A DNA stretch of 64,000 bases. Source: Moniliophthora roreri. Lineage: Eukaryota > Basidiomycota > Agaricomycetes > Agaricales > Marasmiaceae. Positions 12,423 to 24,483 of this stretch are shown in pieces. The stretch's first letter is position 1, and each line of letters begins with the position of its first letter. The position numbers and the translations under genes are program-made. The stretch spans positions 1 to 64,000 of the forward strand of contig LATX02000192.1 of assembly GCA_001466705.2 (NCBI GenBank), in the 5' to 3' direction. The notes under the pieces are model-generated. The model searched no databases and was not told the DNA's origin. It saw nothing but the letters and a program-made list of their open reading frames with translations.

Positions 12423-14141
12423 TGTCGTCTGTTGTTCTGAGGATTGGGAAGTGAGAGGTGGTATGTTTTTATAGAGTAGAGAATCACCTCACGCACCTTC
12501 AGAGAGTCCCTTTCCTGGAGAATAACATTTCTTTCTTCAGGTGAAAAGCCAGAAAGGGAGATGTGTCATAGCTCGTAGGGAGAGATTCATTGTCTGACCT
12601 GCATATTGAATATTGTCTGCCTCTTTGGTAAAGCCGTGCGAGGTTTTGCTGCTGGCGGACAATCTAGCATTTCGAGATGGACGTTGTGCGTCATAGAGAT
12701 GGAATAGATACTCCGAAAGAGAGCTTTTCCGTTTAACCGCCAAGGCATGTAGCATGCGAGCTATGCCATTAACAACTCTTGAGCATCAAACTACCCAGCA
12801 TCTCAGAACATATCAACGAATTCATACCTTTCGACCATATGCCCCTCGGAAGTAAGGAATTCGAGGTTGAATTGCTTTGAGCCGTGCGTGCGACTGGCAA
12901 TACAGTGAACGGTTTTTCATCACCATCACAAGGTAGTTGGTATCATGTGAAAGTTGCAATGCCGCCATAGTTATCGAATATCCGAACCACTGGTATGGCC
13001 GAATATAGCCGGTAGAGGGAAAATATCTGGTACACAATGCTCTGAGAAGCAACCTTTAGAGAATTATGCTCAAGACAGTGGGTAATCTCACCTTAGTAAC
13101 GCTTTTCCCAACTATTTGTTTAGTATGTCAAGCATCCGACGGATCATCTTCGTAAGGGGAGCAACAGACGTCGGACCGATGCGCTTCAATTATAATCGAA
13201 AAAGGTCCCATGTTCAGTGAGTCACTACAAGGCGTGTTGATTGGGTATTGATCAACTGCATCAGGTACCATCTGCATAATGAACGGAAAGATGAAAAGAG
13301 GCAAATAAGCTGATCGCAAAGTTGATGAGGACAGCAGAATGTGGCAAAGGGAATTCAGAAGGAATGGGAAAGTGCGTGGAACATGAGGATCCAATGGTGC
13401 CAGCCTAAGCCATAGACGACCAAAAGCTGAGTGCTTTTCTCCGATCGAGTAACTCATCTCTATAATCTGCGTCGGGTGCACACTGGGAAATCCGAAAGCG
13501 AGTGTCGACCTAAATGAGATAAGACAGTATAGAAACTTGAATGCCTAGCAAGCAGTTGGTGATGAATTCTGGCTCGCTTGCGTAGCGAGTGCACTGTTAA
13601 CTACTTCAAGGTTGTGGTTGAGAACAAGGGGCGTGACTCACGGCCGGAAACAGCCGCTGCGCGCGAGACTTTCTCACAGGCTCTGACACGTGTTTTCGTA
13701 ACAGCTTCTGCCTCAAGCTTAGCGCTCAACCACGACGACCACCGTAATTCTTTTCCAGTCCAGTCCCCATCAGGTCTCATTTACATCCGGCTGTGCCGTC
13801 TCCTCAAGACTCCTACTGAATGCAACATCTCTAGACCCTGGTTCCTGCATGCTGTTTGATCTCTAAACAGCTCTTCAAAAGTACTGTCGACGTAGTGGGC
13901 TCCTTAAAATTAGGGTGGTCCCAGGTACCAGAAATCGCGGCAGCCTTATGGAGTCGATGTAAAGGGCATCAACAGCAATAGTACGTTATCCGCTTTGGTA
14001 TACATTCTATCTTACGGTTAATGTGGACTAAAAGGATTTCCACCTTGTACCGGTGACCCCCCAAAAATGCGTCTCAACCATTAACCACGATCATTTCTTC
14101 CGCTATTCTTCGATATACCGGCCTTTCGTAGTGAGAAGCTA
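12423..14141. other. Upstream region of DUF1996 copy B
   Basis: Promoter side of copy B, homologous to 8395-10010 as far as about 13925. No gene supported. The last ~200 bases should contain the start of the F-box gene, which I could not place. Confidence 0.5.
12467..12473 (-). promoter_or_regulatory. TATA box of DUF1996 copy B
   Basis: TATAAAA on the minus strand, 45 nt upstream of the start at 12422, at the same distance as in copy A. Confidence 0.6.
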
Positions 14142-15509
14142 GAACCATATCCCACACTGCCACCAGAGCTTTCCGACCTAGTAATCGACATCCTTTGCTC
14201 GTCAAACATTGACCTCAAAGCCTGCTCTCAGGTCTGCGGAGCATGGCGACCACGGGCCCAAATTCATCTTTTCAGCACCATCGTATTCGCCATACCAGGA
14301 ACCCTGTTCCCGAACGAAATACCGCCTCATGTTGATACTTTTATGCGTCGCATGGATTTCATCGCTTCTGTCAACCTGTTGCCTCTCGTGCGCAGCTTTA
14401 CCTTTGACGTACGAGAAGCGCAGTTAGACCCAACCAGCCTTGCCAAAATCACCAACACCCTTCTCTCTTCCCTACCTTTCGAGAACTTACGGAAGCTGGA
14501 TGTGCTTTGGAGAGATTGGAGCCGGTTCATCTACGATGACAGGACACTCCTACCGGCTTTGATAAGGCGAAACATACATCTAGAGACTCTCATTCTGCAG
14601 AACCAGTGGATATCATCCTTGGAGGAGCTGGAGACTTATCTGGGATTCCGTTCTCCAAATTTACGCTGTCTCGGACTCTACGAGGTGGGGCAAACGGAGC
14701 TCAGCACCGCGGAGGTTCACACGATCATCTCATGCCTGAAAACCAAGGTTGGATACCCCCAACAAGGTCTCTGCATTCCGCGACTCCAAGAACTCGGTGT
14801 TGGCAGCGTAAACATGCAGATTCTCGGGGATATCATACTCGACCCTGAAGTTTACGACTTACGGTGCCTTGACCGTATGGCATTTCCGTTCGGCCTGCGG
14901 GATGTTGTCCTGTCAAAGAAGATGAGTACAGGCCGCCGCCAATTGTTGCACACTCAGGCTGAAAGGATTACCAGCCTGAGCTGCGAGCTCAGATACTTTC
15001 GTTCGGCGAGTGGTAAGTCGTACAGACAGTCTTATGGATCATTACTAACTGTGCTTTCAGTACTCGATAGCTCATTGCCCCAAGTACCCTTGCCGAACCT
15101 TTCTCGACTCGAGCTTTTGGCAGTAATTAATATCGAAGTTCTCCTATCAGCACTGGATAGAATAATACCTCACGCCCCGAATCTGGAGGCATTGCATATT
15201 GGCATGTATTGGCAGCCTCGTCATCGACTTTTCTCCCTTCACGATTCGCCCATATCAGCTTTCCTCGACCCGCGTTTACGTTCATTACTCGATGGCAGGA
15301 GACTTTGCGTTTCTGTGAGCGTTGACCTGGCGGTTAATTCAGATATGGTCCCGCTGCTTTCAACGGAGATGCTTCGGACATTGTTTTCACAGACGACTCA
15401 GCTTCCAGGAGTAACATTTGAGGCGAGAAAAGCCGATCAGTGGTGGGGAAAGGACTTAGTCTACCAAGCTCCGAGTGTTTATAGCGTTAGGTACAAGTAC
15501 GAAACGTAA
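14142..15509 (+). CDS. F-box protein (start unresolved)
   Basis: Likely substrate-recognition subunit of an SCF ubiquitin ligase. The visible frame opens with LPPELSDLVIDILCS, then DLKACSQVCGAWRPRAQIHLF, a typical Agaricomycete F-box (about 40 residues). About 400 residues of leucine-rich, LRR-like sequence follow (for example LRKLDVLWRDW, LETLILQNQW, NLRCLGLYEVG, NLEALHIGMYW). A 48-nt in-frame intron is very likely at 15013-15060: GTAAGT donor, TACTAAC branch site, TTTCAG acceptor. The start is unclear because no Met lies between the F-box and the upstream in-frame stop at 14082; a short first exon joined by an acceptor near 14141 is probable. The Met at 14343 would delete the F-box. Targets unknown. 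Confidence 0.75.
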   Translation, partial: EPYPTLPPELSDLVIDILCSSNIDLKACSQVCGAWRPRAQIHLFSTIVFAIPGTLFPNEIPPHVDTFMRRMDFIASVNLLPLVRSFTFDVREAQLDPTSLAKITNTLLSSLPFENLRKLDVLWRDWSRFIYDDRTLLPALIRRNIHLETLILQNQWISSLEELETYLGFRSPNLRCLGLYEVGQTELSTAEVHTIISCLKTKVGYPQQGLCIPRLQELGVGSVNMQILGDIILDPEVYDLRCLDRMAFPFGLRDVVLSKKMSTGRRQLLHTQAERITSLSCELRYFRSASGKSYRQSYGSLLTVLSVLDSSLPQVPLPNLSRLELLAVINIEVLLSALDRIIPHAPNLEALHIGMYWQPRHRLFSLHDSPISAFLDPRLRSLLDGRRLCVSVSVDLAVNSDMVPLLSTEMLRTLFSQTTQLPGVTFEARKADQWWGKDLVYQAPSVYSVRYKYET

Positions 15510-16540
15510 TCGATAGTAATACGCGTTTTTTTGCGTTTTGATAGCTTCAGGACGGACACATCTAGTCCTCGTGACAGTGCGAGCGCAGAGCAGTCCTCAT
15601 TCGGCTTGCGCCATACGGGTCAAGTTCCTTCTTTTATACGGGACGTTCAGGGTGGGTAGCACTTAATCTTTGAATTGCGGCTAGAACACTTTGACCCTCC
15701 TTCAAGTATTTGATAGGTATAGGCATGACTGAACCAGATACCTGATATTTGAACAGTTCGGCCCTCCCCCCTTCTCCTGCTTCCTTGTTGGTTCATTCTG
15801 TCATCAAGGTGCCGTCGTTCTCCTTCAATTTCATCGAGACTGGTATTCTAGGAATCTCGCTCCGCTTGTCATACTTCACACAATCGAATTCATCAGACAC
15901 GCGCTTGTGATATTTATGTCTGGACGCTGCGTATGGCGATTTCGCAGCAGATAACATTTCCGCCGTCACAAAAGTTCGGAACCGAATCTCGTCCGAATTT
16001 CCCCCTTTCACATGCTAGCCTTGGTTCGTTCCCAAGGGCGTTGCCATAGAGTTGGCAAAAACAACTGTCTGCTTTCCGTCGTTGCTCGGCGGTTCGCACA
16101 AGGATCAGTAATTCAATGTCGATCCATCGTATAAGGGATTTCAAAAAGAGTGTTTGGCTCGGGTTTGACGGGCTCGTATTCCTCGTTATACGGGTCGGTC
16201 CTACAGGTAGCTTCATTCGTCACAGAGGCCCAACATAATGAGGAGATTATAATCTACTTGAATAGTCGTATTGTCCAACCAACTGACGACAGTAAACCAT
16301 TCGTCTTATACTTAAAACTCAGAAAGCAGTGTTTGGAACGTCAAGCAATCTGTCTGCCTCTTCTCCACGCGTTCACTGGAAAAATTCAAAGTAGTAAAAA
16401 CGTGTCGAATTGATCTTATTATGCTTGCCAAGGCAATATTTGATATATTGACTATGTGGTTGTAGTCAGTCCGAGTAATGACGAGTATTCCATGATATTG
16501 AACCTATAAATACATAAACGAGACCAGTAGAAATGTGATA
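15510..16540. other. Intergenic, F-box to GH71 copy 2
   Basis: Convergent 3' flanks. No gene, RNA or repeat recognised; short open frames look random. Confidence 0.5.
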
Positions 16541-18283
16541 TTACACCGGTGGGGACGTAGGTGCAGCAGTGGCACTAATGGTTGTACTCGCTGCGGTCGT
16601 CTCCGGCGGCGTAGCAGGCAGACTCGGGCTTGGATTACACGCCACCTTCAGTCCGTTCGTGAATGCGGTAAGCCCATCCGGACCCAGAACATCTCGCTCT
16701 CCTTCCGGCACGGTTCCAACGTAAGGATTGAAGTTGAACAATCCGCATGGACACGTATTCTGAATGATCTTGAGACTTGTGGTGCCCATGACTTCCGCCC
16801 CATTTCTGCTCAATGAGAACCTCTGAGATCCCACCTTGAACGGTACACTGAAAGCTGATGCGCCCGCCGGTGCGTTGAACGTGTAAAGCGTACCGCCTGA
16901 GTTGACCTGAACTGTACCTGGGGATCGAAGAAGAGGGACAACGAAAACCTCGTCGTTCATCGTCTCGTAGCCATTCGGACGACCCATGAAGTAATTTCCG
17001 CTATCATTGTTCGCTTGCCCCATTGTTGTGTCCGTTGAACTACAGTCGAGGTCCTTAGGTGTTATGCGGTACCAATACACTAGCTTTTCTTCCGTGATAA
17101 AGTCGTTGACCGAGTTGGAGCCCGCTTTGTACGCCGCTATAAAAGGCTTGGACATTTCGAGCCAGCCAATATGGGGCCTAATGAAACGATCAAGCCTCGT
17201 TCTCCATTAAAAGCTGAAAGAGATTCTTACATGTCATTGACCCATTTCGATCCTCCGTCATCGGTGTGCTTGGACGCAAGAGGACCAATATAGTGCGATT
17301 CACCATAATCGTTCCATGTCACAATTTCAATGAAGGTCGGCTGTAGAGCGAGGATCTCCAACCATCGCCTGTACCACAAGAGGTCGCCAGGAAAGACCCA
17401 GTTCTTACTGTAAGGCACTTCTGCACCGAAGTGCGTGACTGAAAAGACGATGAGCAAGGTAAGTGATGTGATGAGCTATTAAATACTCACAGAACCAGGC
17501 GGAGACGGCTGAACATCACAATCAGTAGCCTGAAGTATCAGGAGAAAGAGATACTCACGGGCGATGTATCCCTTACCACCAAGGGCTGAAACATACGCCT
17601 GATCTCCAGCGTCAACAGTAACCAACCGACCCGGCTTTGGCGCCTTATTGTTCCCATCGTTGGGCCAACCCATCCAGTTCAACGCTCCATCAATTGCGCC
17701 AATATCTCCTTGCCCAGGGTGGAAATTGGGAGCAAAATAAATTTCTCTTCCTGCGGCTGCCCGAATCGCACCTACATCGACGCCATCTCCCGCGAAAGAT
17801 GAGACGAAAACCTTGTTGTCAATCATCAATTGCGCAGGCCTTGAAGCGTATTGCGCGACTTTAGCTCCGACAGCAGCACCATCAGAGGTATGGTACCAGT
17901 TGAAGTCAAAAGAGATGAACACTTTCATGCCGTTGGCTGCAGCAGAGTCATACGCAAAGTTAAGCTGGGTGTCTGTGTAAGGATCAACACCAATGTTGAG
18001 AGCAAACGCGTCGATTCCGAGGGCCTTGGCGCGTCTCATATCGTCGTCATAGTCCGCTGCGCTGTTTCTGTCGGAGGTAATGCCGATCTAGAGGGAGATA
18101 AATCGTTCAGTAACACGGTAAAAGCATGTTGGTTGAAGCACTGACCATGAAGTGACAAAAGACAAGTTTCGAGTTTGTCTGCCTCGCCTCGAGGGATTGT
18201 GTAGCATTGAGAAGAGCATAGCCAAGAACGGCACGAATAAAGATGCTGTAGAAGCAGAGTAGGAGTGGCTTAGTTATGGCCAT
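16541..18283 (-). CDS. GH71 alpha-1,3-glucanase (mutanase), copy 2
   Basis: Second secreted GH71 enzyme. Five exons (18283-18146, 18087-17559, 17508-17491, 17438-17231, 17177-16541) join to 509 residues without stops. The start opens a signal peptide (PLLLCFYSIFIRAVLG). Family blocks: DYDDDMRRAKALGIDAFALN, VFISFDFNW, YFAPNFHPGQ, AWFFTHFGAE, NWVFPGDLLWY and the TWNDYGESHYIGP block, with the same 18-nt exon 3 as copy 1. The intron that copy 1 has between its DST and DTTMG codons is missing here, and the coding sequence runs straight through. A TATA box lies at 18332-18338. Orientation is opposite to copy 1, with the duplicated DUF1996 pair between them. Confidence 0.9.
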
Positions 18284-21137
18284 GATTGAGGGGTTTTTCG
18301 AGGCCTGCGTCGTGATTTCGAAATTGGTGACTTTTATACCCCTCTCTTCGATATCGAGGCAGGTTCAAGGACATCCTGCTTGATGCATTCATCGGCACCA
18401 GATCGCTTTACGAACACTTCAAGGACTCAACTGAGATTGGATTCGTGCGGGGAGGAATCAGTTTTGAAGAAGAAGAAGAAGAGACGAAGGCAGTGCACAA
18501 CATGTGAACCACCTTCCCATGAAACCACCATGCCGTGGCGTCATAGAATACAGTGCTGCATATGCTTGGAGGGCAGCAGCTGGTTGAAGCCTGTCCTCAT
18601 CTAGGTGCCATGGTAAATAGAATGCGCTGGAGTGGAGCATGCCGCATGCTCGAAGACCCAGAAAGAGTGTTCCTCATCAAGAATACCGATACGAATGGAA
18701 TATATAATCAGGGACAGCTCACCATTATGGCAACGAGGATTTCATTCGCCTGTGATTCTAAGTTTTGGCGACTTGACCATGGGGTACGCGAAAGAGAAAT
18801 TTTTCCCCACGTGGCGTCTTCCCGGCAGCCGGTTCCAGCCGGCCGCTCCTGACCCCGCAGCCGAACGATTCACCGTCATTGACAAAATTCTCCGCTTTTA
18901 CACCGAGTCCACGCCTAATTCCAGAGTGCGCGTTTATATGTCGACTGTTATGATTGCATTCCTAGCACTCACGAAAGTCGGGCTGCATGGTTAATTGGAA
19001 AGACCACCCAGTTGGCCTTGTCGGCAGACGGAACACCCTGGCGGTCTTGTAACCAATCCGGCCTGTTATCCAAAGCCGCCGTGAATCGGCAATGGTTTTG
19101 CTACCACCGATGGCATCTCTTATAATTCTTGCAGGCGCTCTCTCTACGAATAACACCTGAGAAGCTTAAATCGGATGAAAATGCTGCACTCCTTTAATCC
19201 GTCAGCATTACTTGAGCGATTGGATTGATTTCATCACTAGGAAGATTCCGGGAAGATTCTAGAATAGGAACTCGGAGAGGGCCTTTGCACCCGGCAGCTT
19301 GGGCCCTACAGACTGTATATACTCCGAGTTAGCTAGAGATTTTGGTGGATGCCTCAGAGAACTTGCTCACTGCACATCTAGTCACGTGCAACACGCGCCA
19401 ACAATGACGCAATGACGATGAAGTATTTCAATTTGCAACCACGATGTTCTTCTCCAAGCTAAAATTGCTAGCGGTATTCTTTTCCAGGAGTTGCACTAGG
19501 AGAAATAGAGAATTAGCTCACTCGAAGGTGCGCTCCCATTTTCTTTTCCGTGCGCTAGCGCCGACAATCACACGAGTCTCGCACAAATATTGCAGCTGGG
19601 CCTGACTCGTTATTTTTTGCCTGAAGTTCCACCGCCTTATAATTCTCAGCAGCACTCGTCATGCTTGAGAAGAAGTACCATGACATCCTGGCTGTCAGCT
19701 GACTAGGATTCGCTAGGTGAGATACTCAGTCACAAATCAGAGCATGATGATCGATACAATCATGCAGATATTCACCTTATGATGTCCTTGGAATCTGCAC
19801 CTTCTACGCAAAGACTAACTATAGCTTTTCCTGCTTTTCCAGAATACGGGCGTAACATGGTTACACAAGCGGCCGCAACATCATCCTGTTATCCACAACT
19901 CAAAGCTATCGAGAGCAACGTGCTGCTGAAACTACCTCTAATTCCCGCCAGGAGCGTCATTGAACGAAGTTCGCCATCTTAGCGCAAAATTCCGGAAGCG
20001 GGAGCACTAACTTGCCTTCTCAGTAACCCCTTCATACATTTCGGTCTTTCCCCGGACCAAATGGTTCTCTGTTTCCGTGATGTTTTCTGTCAAATTCAAA
20101 CAGCTTGGATAGAACATGATCATATTGACCTCGTGTGCGTAAACCATCCATTCAGTTGGTTCATATGCTCAAATTCGTTCACATGAATTTGTAATGGTCA
20201 AAGTCCTGATCAACTCTCTTCTGCTATATACCTCATGATACAGAGAGGTTAGTGAGTTCATCCGCATGCGGCCAATTTGTTGATCACTGAATCATACGTT
20301 TCAGAAGCTACCCATTCCCTGAGGCGTTCGTAAAGAACAGCCCTTCGGAAGATCGTCGCTGACTATCATAGCCTCGTATAGACCACTTAGATCATCTGAC
20401 GACAGAATGGTCCGGCGAGATCACTCAAGTTCTCCAATAACCATAACAGTATTTCTTGCGATATGACGGAAAATCGGAGGTGAAAGCCATCGATGAGTAG
20501 GTGTGATATTTTACTTCCACAGCCTCACACATTGATGCCATCACGAATAGATTCTGTTGCATCAGCGGCTTGTAGTTTCATGATTTATCAGCTTGAACAA
20601 GATGCATGCAGTATCCTTTCGAGTTGCAATCACCGCTCGATAGCAAACAGCATGGAAATGCACATGGTGATTGCTATCAGTGCCGACCATCGTCGACAAC
20701 CCAAATTTTCAACGGGATTCTACTGATAGTATCCAGATAGTTCTGGGCCAGAGCAAAAGACTACTTTGATTCTAGCTGGTCCGTCGATTGTGCCCAGACG
20801 GTGCTCAAACATCTAGATCTTGCGCGTTGGCCTGCAGTAACGAGTATTGAGGCATGGGGGTGCGCCATACGACGCAGGCACTAATCAGGATCATATAATG
20901 CCTCTCATCATTACTTCAACACTCAGGCGGTCCTATATTCACACTTTAGTTTGACTCCCCATACCAGTTTGTCTCATTGCATGGAAGAAGCACTGATATT
21001 CACTCACGGTTTCCCGATCTCGACCGGGTTGCCTTGGTGAATTCGCAGTGTGCAGTTCACGGGCTCGTATAAGAGGAATCCTTATTGTCCTTATTTCTCC
21101 TCAGGCTTGTTCGCTCTTCTCGGGAAGCACTGACATC
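18284..21137. other. Long intergenic region
   Basis: 2.85 kb with no gene I can support. A GAA microsatellite-like run lies near 18464-18482 upstream of GH71 copy 2. The open frames at 18632-18994 (120 codons) and 20493-20726 show no domain, signal peptide or splice support. Confidence 0.5.
18332..18338 (-). promoter_or_regulatory. TATA box of GH71 copy 2
   Basis: TATAAAA on the minus strand, 49 nt upstream of the start codon at 18283. Confidence 0.55.
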
Positions 21138-22644
21138 ATGTTCCGATCTTCATTCTTTCTCCTCAGCGTCCTCGCTAAGACTGTCTTATCCCTCTCAGTT
21201 GGAGATATCGATGTCTCCTTGAAGGTTGTCTCTGCTTCCGTTCAGTCTGTCAACGACATCGTAGTCACGGCGATTGTTTCCAACCCAACTTCCTCTGATC
21301 TGCGTGTTCTTGCCGTAAACAATGTCTTGGACACTTCTGCCACTAGGTCCTTCGACATCACTGCCGATGGAAAGGAGGTACCATTCGCAGGCATTAAGGT
21401 CAGCATCATCGCAATTTACAGTGGTACTCTCTAATAACCTCTAACCATCTCAGGCAACTTTCGACTTCTTACACGAGTCACTCTATTTGAACGTTCCTGC
21501 CGGCAAATCCATTGCCCTTAACCACACCGTCAGCTCTGTTTATGACTTCTCTTCTTTCGCTCCCGGCACCAAGTTCACCATCAGCCCTCGTGGAGAGAGC
21601 ACCATCCATGAATCCATTGATGATGCTGCTCCGCTAAAGGTCGAATCGAATACGGTAGAGGTCACCGTCGAGTCGGACCTCGCATTTAACCACCTATTTA
21701 CTCCTGTGGAAAGTGATGATGACTTGGAGCGCCGGGTGTCTACGCCAAGATGTTCGGATGGGAGCAAGCTCCAGCTTCTAGTTGATTCGTTGAAGTATGC
21801 ACGATCACTAGCTGGAGGTGCTGCTACCGACATTCGTTCACATCCTACTGGACCCGAATACACCAGGTTCTTTGGAGGAAACAATCAGAACGACATTTGG
21901 TACAATTTCGATAGGGTTAGTTTTTGGTCATCGTCCATGCGAATTGAGACTGATTGGGTATCTTTTAGGTTGCTGGAGATCAGAATACCAACCGAGAGTA
22001 CGTTGCCATTCAGTAACAGTGCTAGTATTAACGCTGAGCACTCGGGTTATAGCATTACTTGCTCGAGTGATAATGCCGATGCCAGGAACTATTGCAGCAG
22101 CAACCCCGGAGTGATTGCCTACACCGTCATCTACAGCGACGGCAGGACTCCGGTAGGCAAAAACTCAAGTCAGTAATTGTCTAGGCTATCTCACGCGTAT
22201 CATTTCCTTAGATCTTCACTTGTGACCTGTTCGTCCAGGCTGGCACCACACCTAGTATTTGTCAGGGTAAGTCATTGCAAAAGACTCCATGGACGCTTCT
22301 TAATGACGATATTGCTATCTAACAGGTGATTTCGATTCGACCATGTCCAGCCGAGGAGGTATCATCCTCCATGAGGTACGCCTACTTCCTCTACCTTTGA
22401 ATCCGTATGAAACTAATCAAACTATTCCAGCTTGCTCATGCAGTCCACGGGGCTGACGATGTCACGTACGGCTGCAGCGCTGCTGCCAGACTTTCCGTTG
22501 CTGATAAGAAAAGGAATGCTGGTATGTTGACCTCAATCTCCGTGGATTAGGCACCGCATTAATAGCGTATGCATAATAGATAACTACCGATGCATGGGCT
22601 TGAACATCTACAAGGACTACAACTGTATCTATGGACCGTTGTAA
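21138..22644 (+). CDS. Deuterolysin-type metalloprotease (peptidase family M35)
   Basis: Secreted zinc endopeptidase of the M35 (aspzincin) family. The start gives a signal peptide (FFLLSVLAKTVLSLS) and a prodomain of roughly 190 residues; the catalytic part follows. The zinc site is HELAH, split by the intron at 22376-22430 between HE and LAH, and the aspzincin third-ligand motif is read as GADDVTYG (usual GTxDxxYG, with Thr replaced by Ala). Other blocks: YTRFFGG, CSSNPGVIAYT. Clear introns: 21399-21453, 22153-22211, 22267-22325, 22376-22430, 22522-22579. A candidate intron at 21916-21968 has good borders and yields VAGDQNTN, but using it breaks the frame; leaving it in keeps a 406-residue frame. 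So either it is not removed or exon 3 has an indel. Confidence 0.85.
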
Positions 22645-22969
22645 GTTAAGAGGGGATCCCGGACCTGAGGATACGAGAAGGGAATTGAAGCCCGATTCGA
22701 TCATATTTCTAGGGCATCGCGGTTTAATTTATTCATTAACAAAATCTATCAATCCTTTTACTGCACGAAATACATAGATCAACGAAAAACCGATGGTGCT
22801 GTAGTTAGGGCGGGTGTGATTACCGGTCAGGCTGTTGGCAACCACAGGAATATGCAGCGGAACTGGAGCACCATTCTTTCAACCGAAGCGGGGATTTAAG
22901 GTCAGCTTTCTACGCCTCGAAAGGTCCGGATGCTTGAGACTTGACTTACAGAACACTATGTGACAATGT
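22645..22969. other. Convergent 3' spacer
   Basis: Spacer between the convergent protease and membrane-protein genes. No feature seen. Confidence 0.5.
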
Positions 22970-24483
22970 TTACACTGATATGTCCTCCTTTCTGGATATT
23001 CTTTTCATTTGTTCCTCCGTTATGATGATAGTGTCTTTTTCTTTATCTAAATGGAGCGCTGGTTGACTGGTGAAACGAATGCTTGTAAGGCGGTCCTGGA
23101 AGCTTTCTATATTTTTACCGAGCTTTGCGCGAACCATGATCAACGTGGGAGCGATTCCCTGCAAGTAATTTGTTAGCAAAATAACGGTAACAATCTGATA
23201 ATTCTTACAGCGCTCAGAGGAACAAGGGGATAGAGAGTAAAATTGTGCAGCGGCCGAACATGCGCGACTACTAGATGTAGACAAAGACATGTCGGATAGA
23301 TTAGGCCAGCCTCGAGTCTACCGGAATAAGATATGAGATTTTTCAACGTCTGGGACAGAAACTCACATAATTCGGACTATTGGGCGAATATATGCGTCGC
23401 TAGTATGAATACCATGAACGAGGACCTGCCGGTGAATCCACCAAATGCGGCCAGCTGTATGTGTAAGTTAACATTGACAAGAGGATACATCAAGGAAAAC
23501 AAACCGATGAGAAAAGTGATAACCACATTAACCACAGCGTTACCAATGCAGTATGCAAGCACTAAAGTATTTCCAGCAACACAAAATTCCGAGTTTGACA
23601 GGAGGACGTTGCTATCATGGCCAATTATTGCTGTGATAGAGCTGATCAGCCCAAGAGCTTACCATGAAAATTCTCAGTTTCGCGGCAACAGTGAGATATG
23701 TGTTACTTACTATTGATAATAAGCGATGCTATGATGAGGAACGCAGCAATCAGTTTTCTAGAACCCCATATCACATAGCAGCGGTGAATCTGCGGATTGG
23801 TTAGGCTGAAGGCTTGATCATGATAGAGTGATTGAACACAGACAAGGATACAGTCTGCTGCAATACTAGGCGCTAGGTATCAGCTTGGGATAGGCGAGTA
23901 GAGTAGGTAACACGGGGAACATACTTGATAAAGAGAAAGGTGAACCGTTGAAATGAGCTACAAAGAGCAAAATCAACAATCAAGTGTGTGCGGTCATAAG
24001 TGATTCCCTTACATGATAACCCTCTTTTCTACATCAGACCTCAAATATTCGCGATTATCCCCCGTGTCGACTGTCATGAAGAGCGCCCAGGATTCGCGGA
24101 TTGAGGCAACGGTAAAGTCTATGACAAACATCGTAGCTAGTACGAAGAGAGTTGTCGTCAACCATAGATGGAAGTTACTGAGCCTTTCATATCGTCTTGA
24201 ATTACGTGTCATGTAAATCAACGTCCCAAAGAGTAGAACGTATATGCCTGAGGAAACACTCGTCACTTGTATCCACGGGCTTTAGGGAGATGGGCTTTAG
24301 GGAGATTTGACGGCAGACATACCATACAGAAGGTACATGATCTGGGATGTCTGTCAGCTAAGGGATAAGGGTATATGGTCCGATGCGCGGTCGTACCGAG
24401 AGATTGACAGAGGCCAAAACTATAAAAGGTCCAGAGGAGAGGCGATCGGATAGTTCTTCCTGGCTTGAGATTGTTGAGGGCAT
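22970..24483 (-). CDS. Multi-TM membrane protein of unknown family, paralogue 1
   Basis: Polytopic membrane protein found in tandem with 25826-27369. The start is chosen because MPSTISSQEELSDRL leads directly into a hydrophobic SGPFIVLASVNLS exon, then a short IMYLLYG exon and the long exon GIYVLLFGTLIYMT ... LWLTTTLFVLATMFVIDFTVAS. This exon pattern matches the paralogue. A central exon near 23377-23600 is strongly hydrophobic (LAYCIGNAVVNVVITFLIG), and the last exon ends with GIAPTLIMVRAKLGKN and a charged tail (stop at 22970). Several introns are needed; only the outer ones were placed. Overall it resembles the many seven-TM-like proteins expanded in Agaricomycetes. Function unknown. Confidence 0.65.

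Larger units (their letters stand above)
10377..13925. repeat. Tandem segmental duplication, unit B
   Basis: Second unit of the direct duplication described at 6348-10010, carrying DUF1996 copy B. Similarity fades near 13925; edges approximate. Confidence 0.8.

Noticed and set aside
18632..18994. 120-codon plus-strand frame upstream of GH71 copy 2
   Set aside because: No signal peptide, domain or splice support; composition like non-coding DNA.
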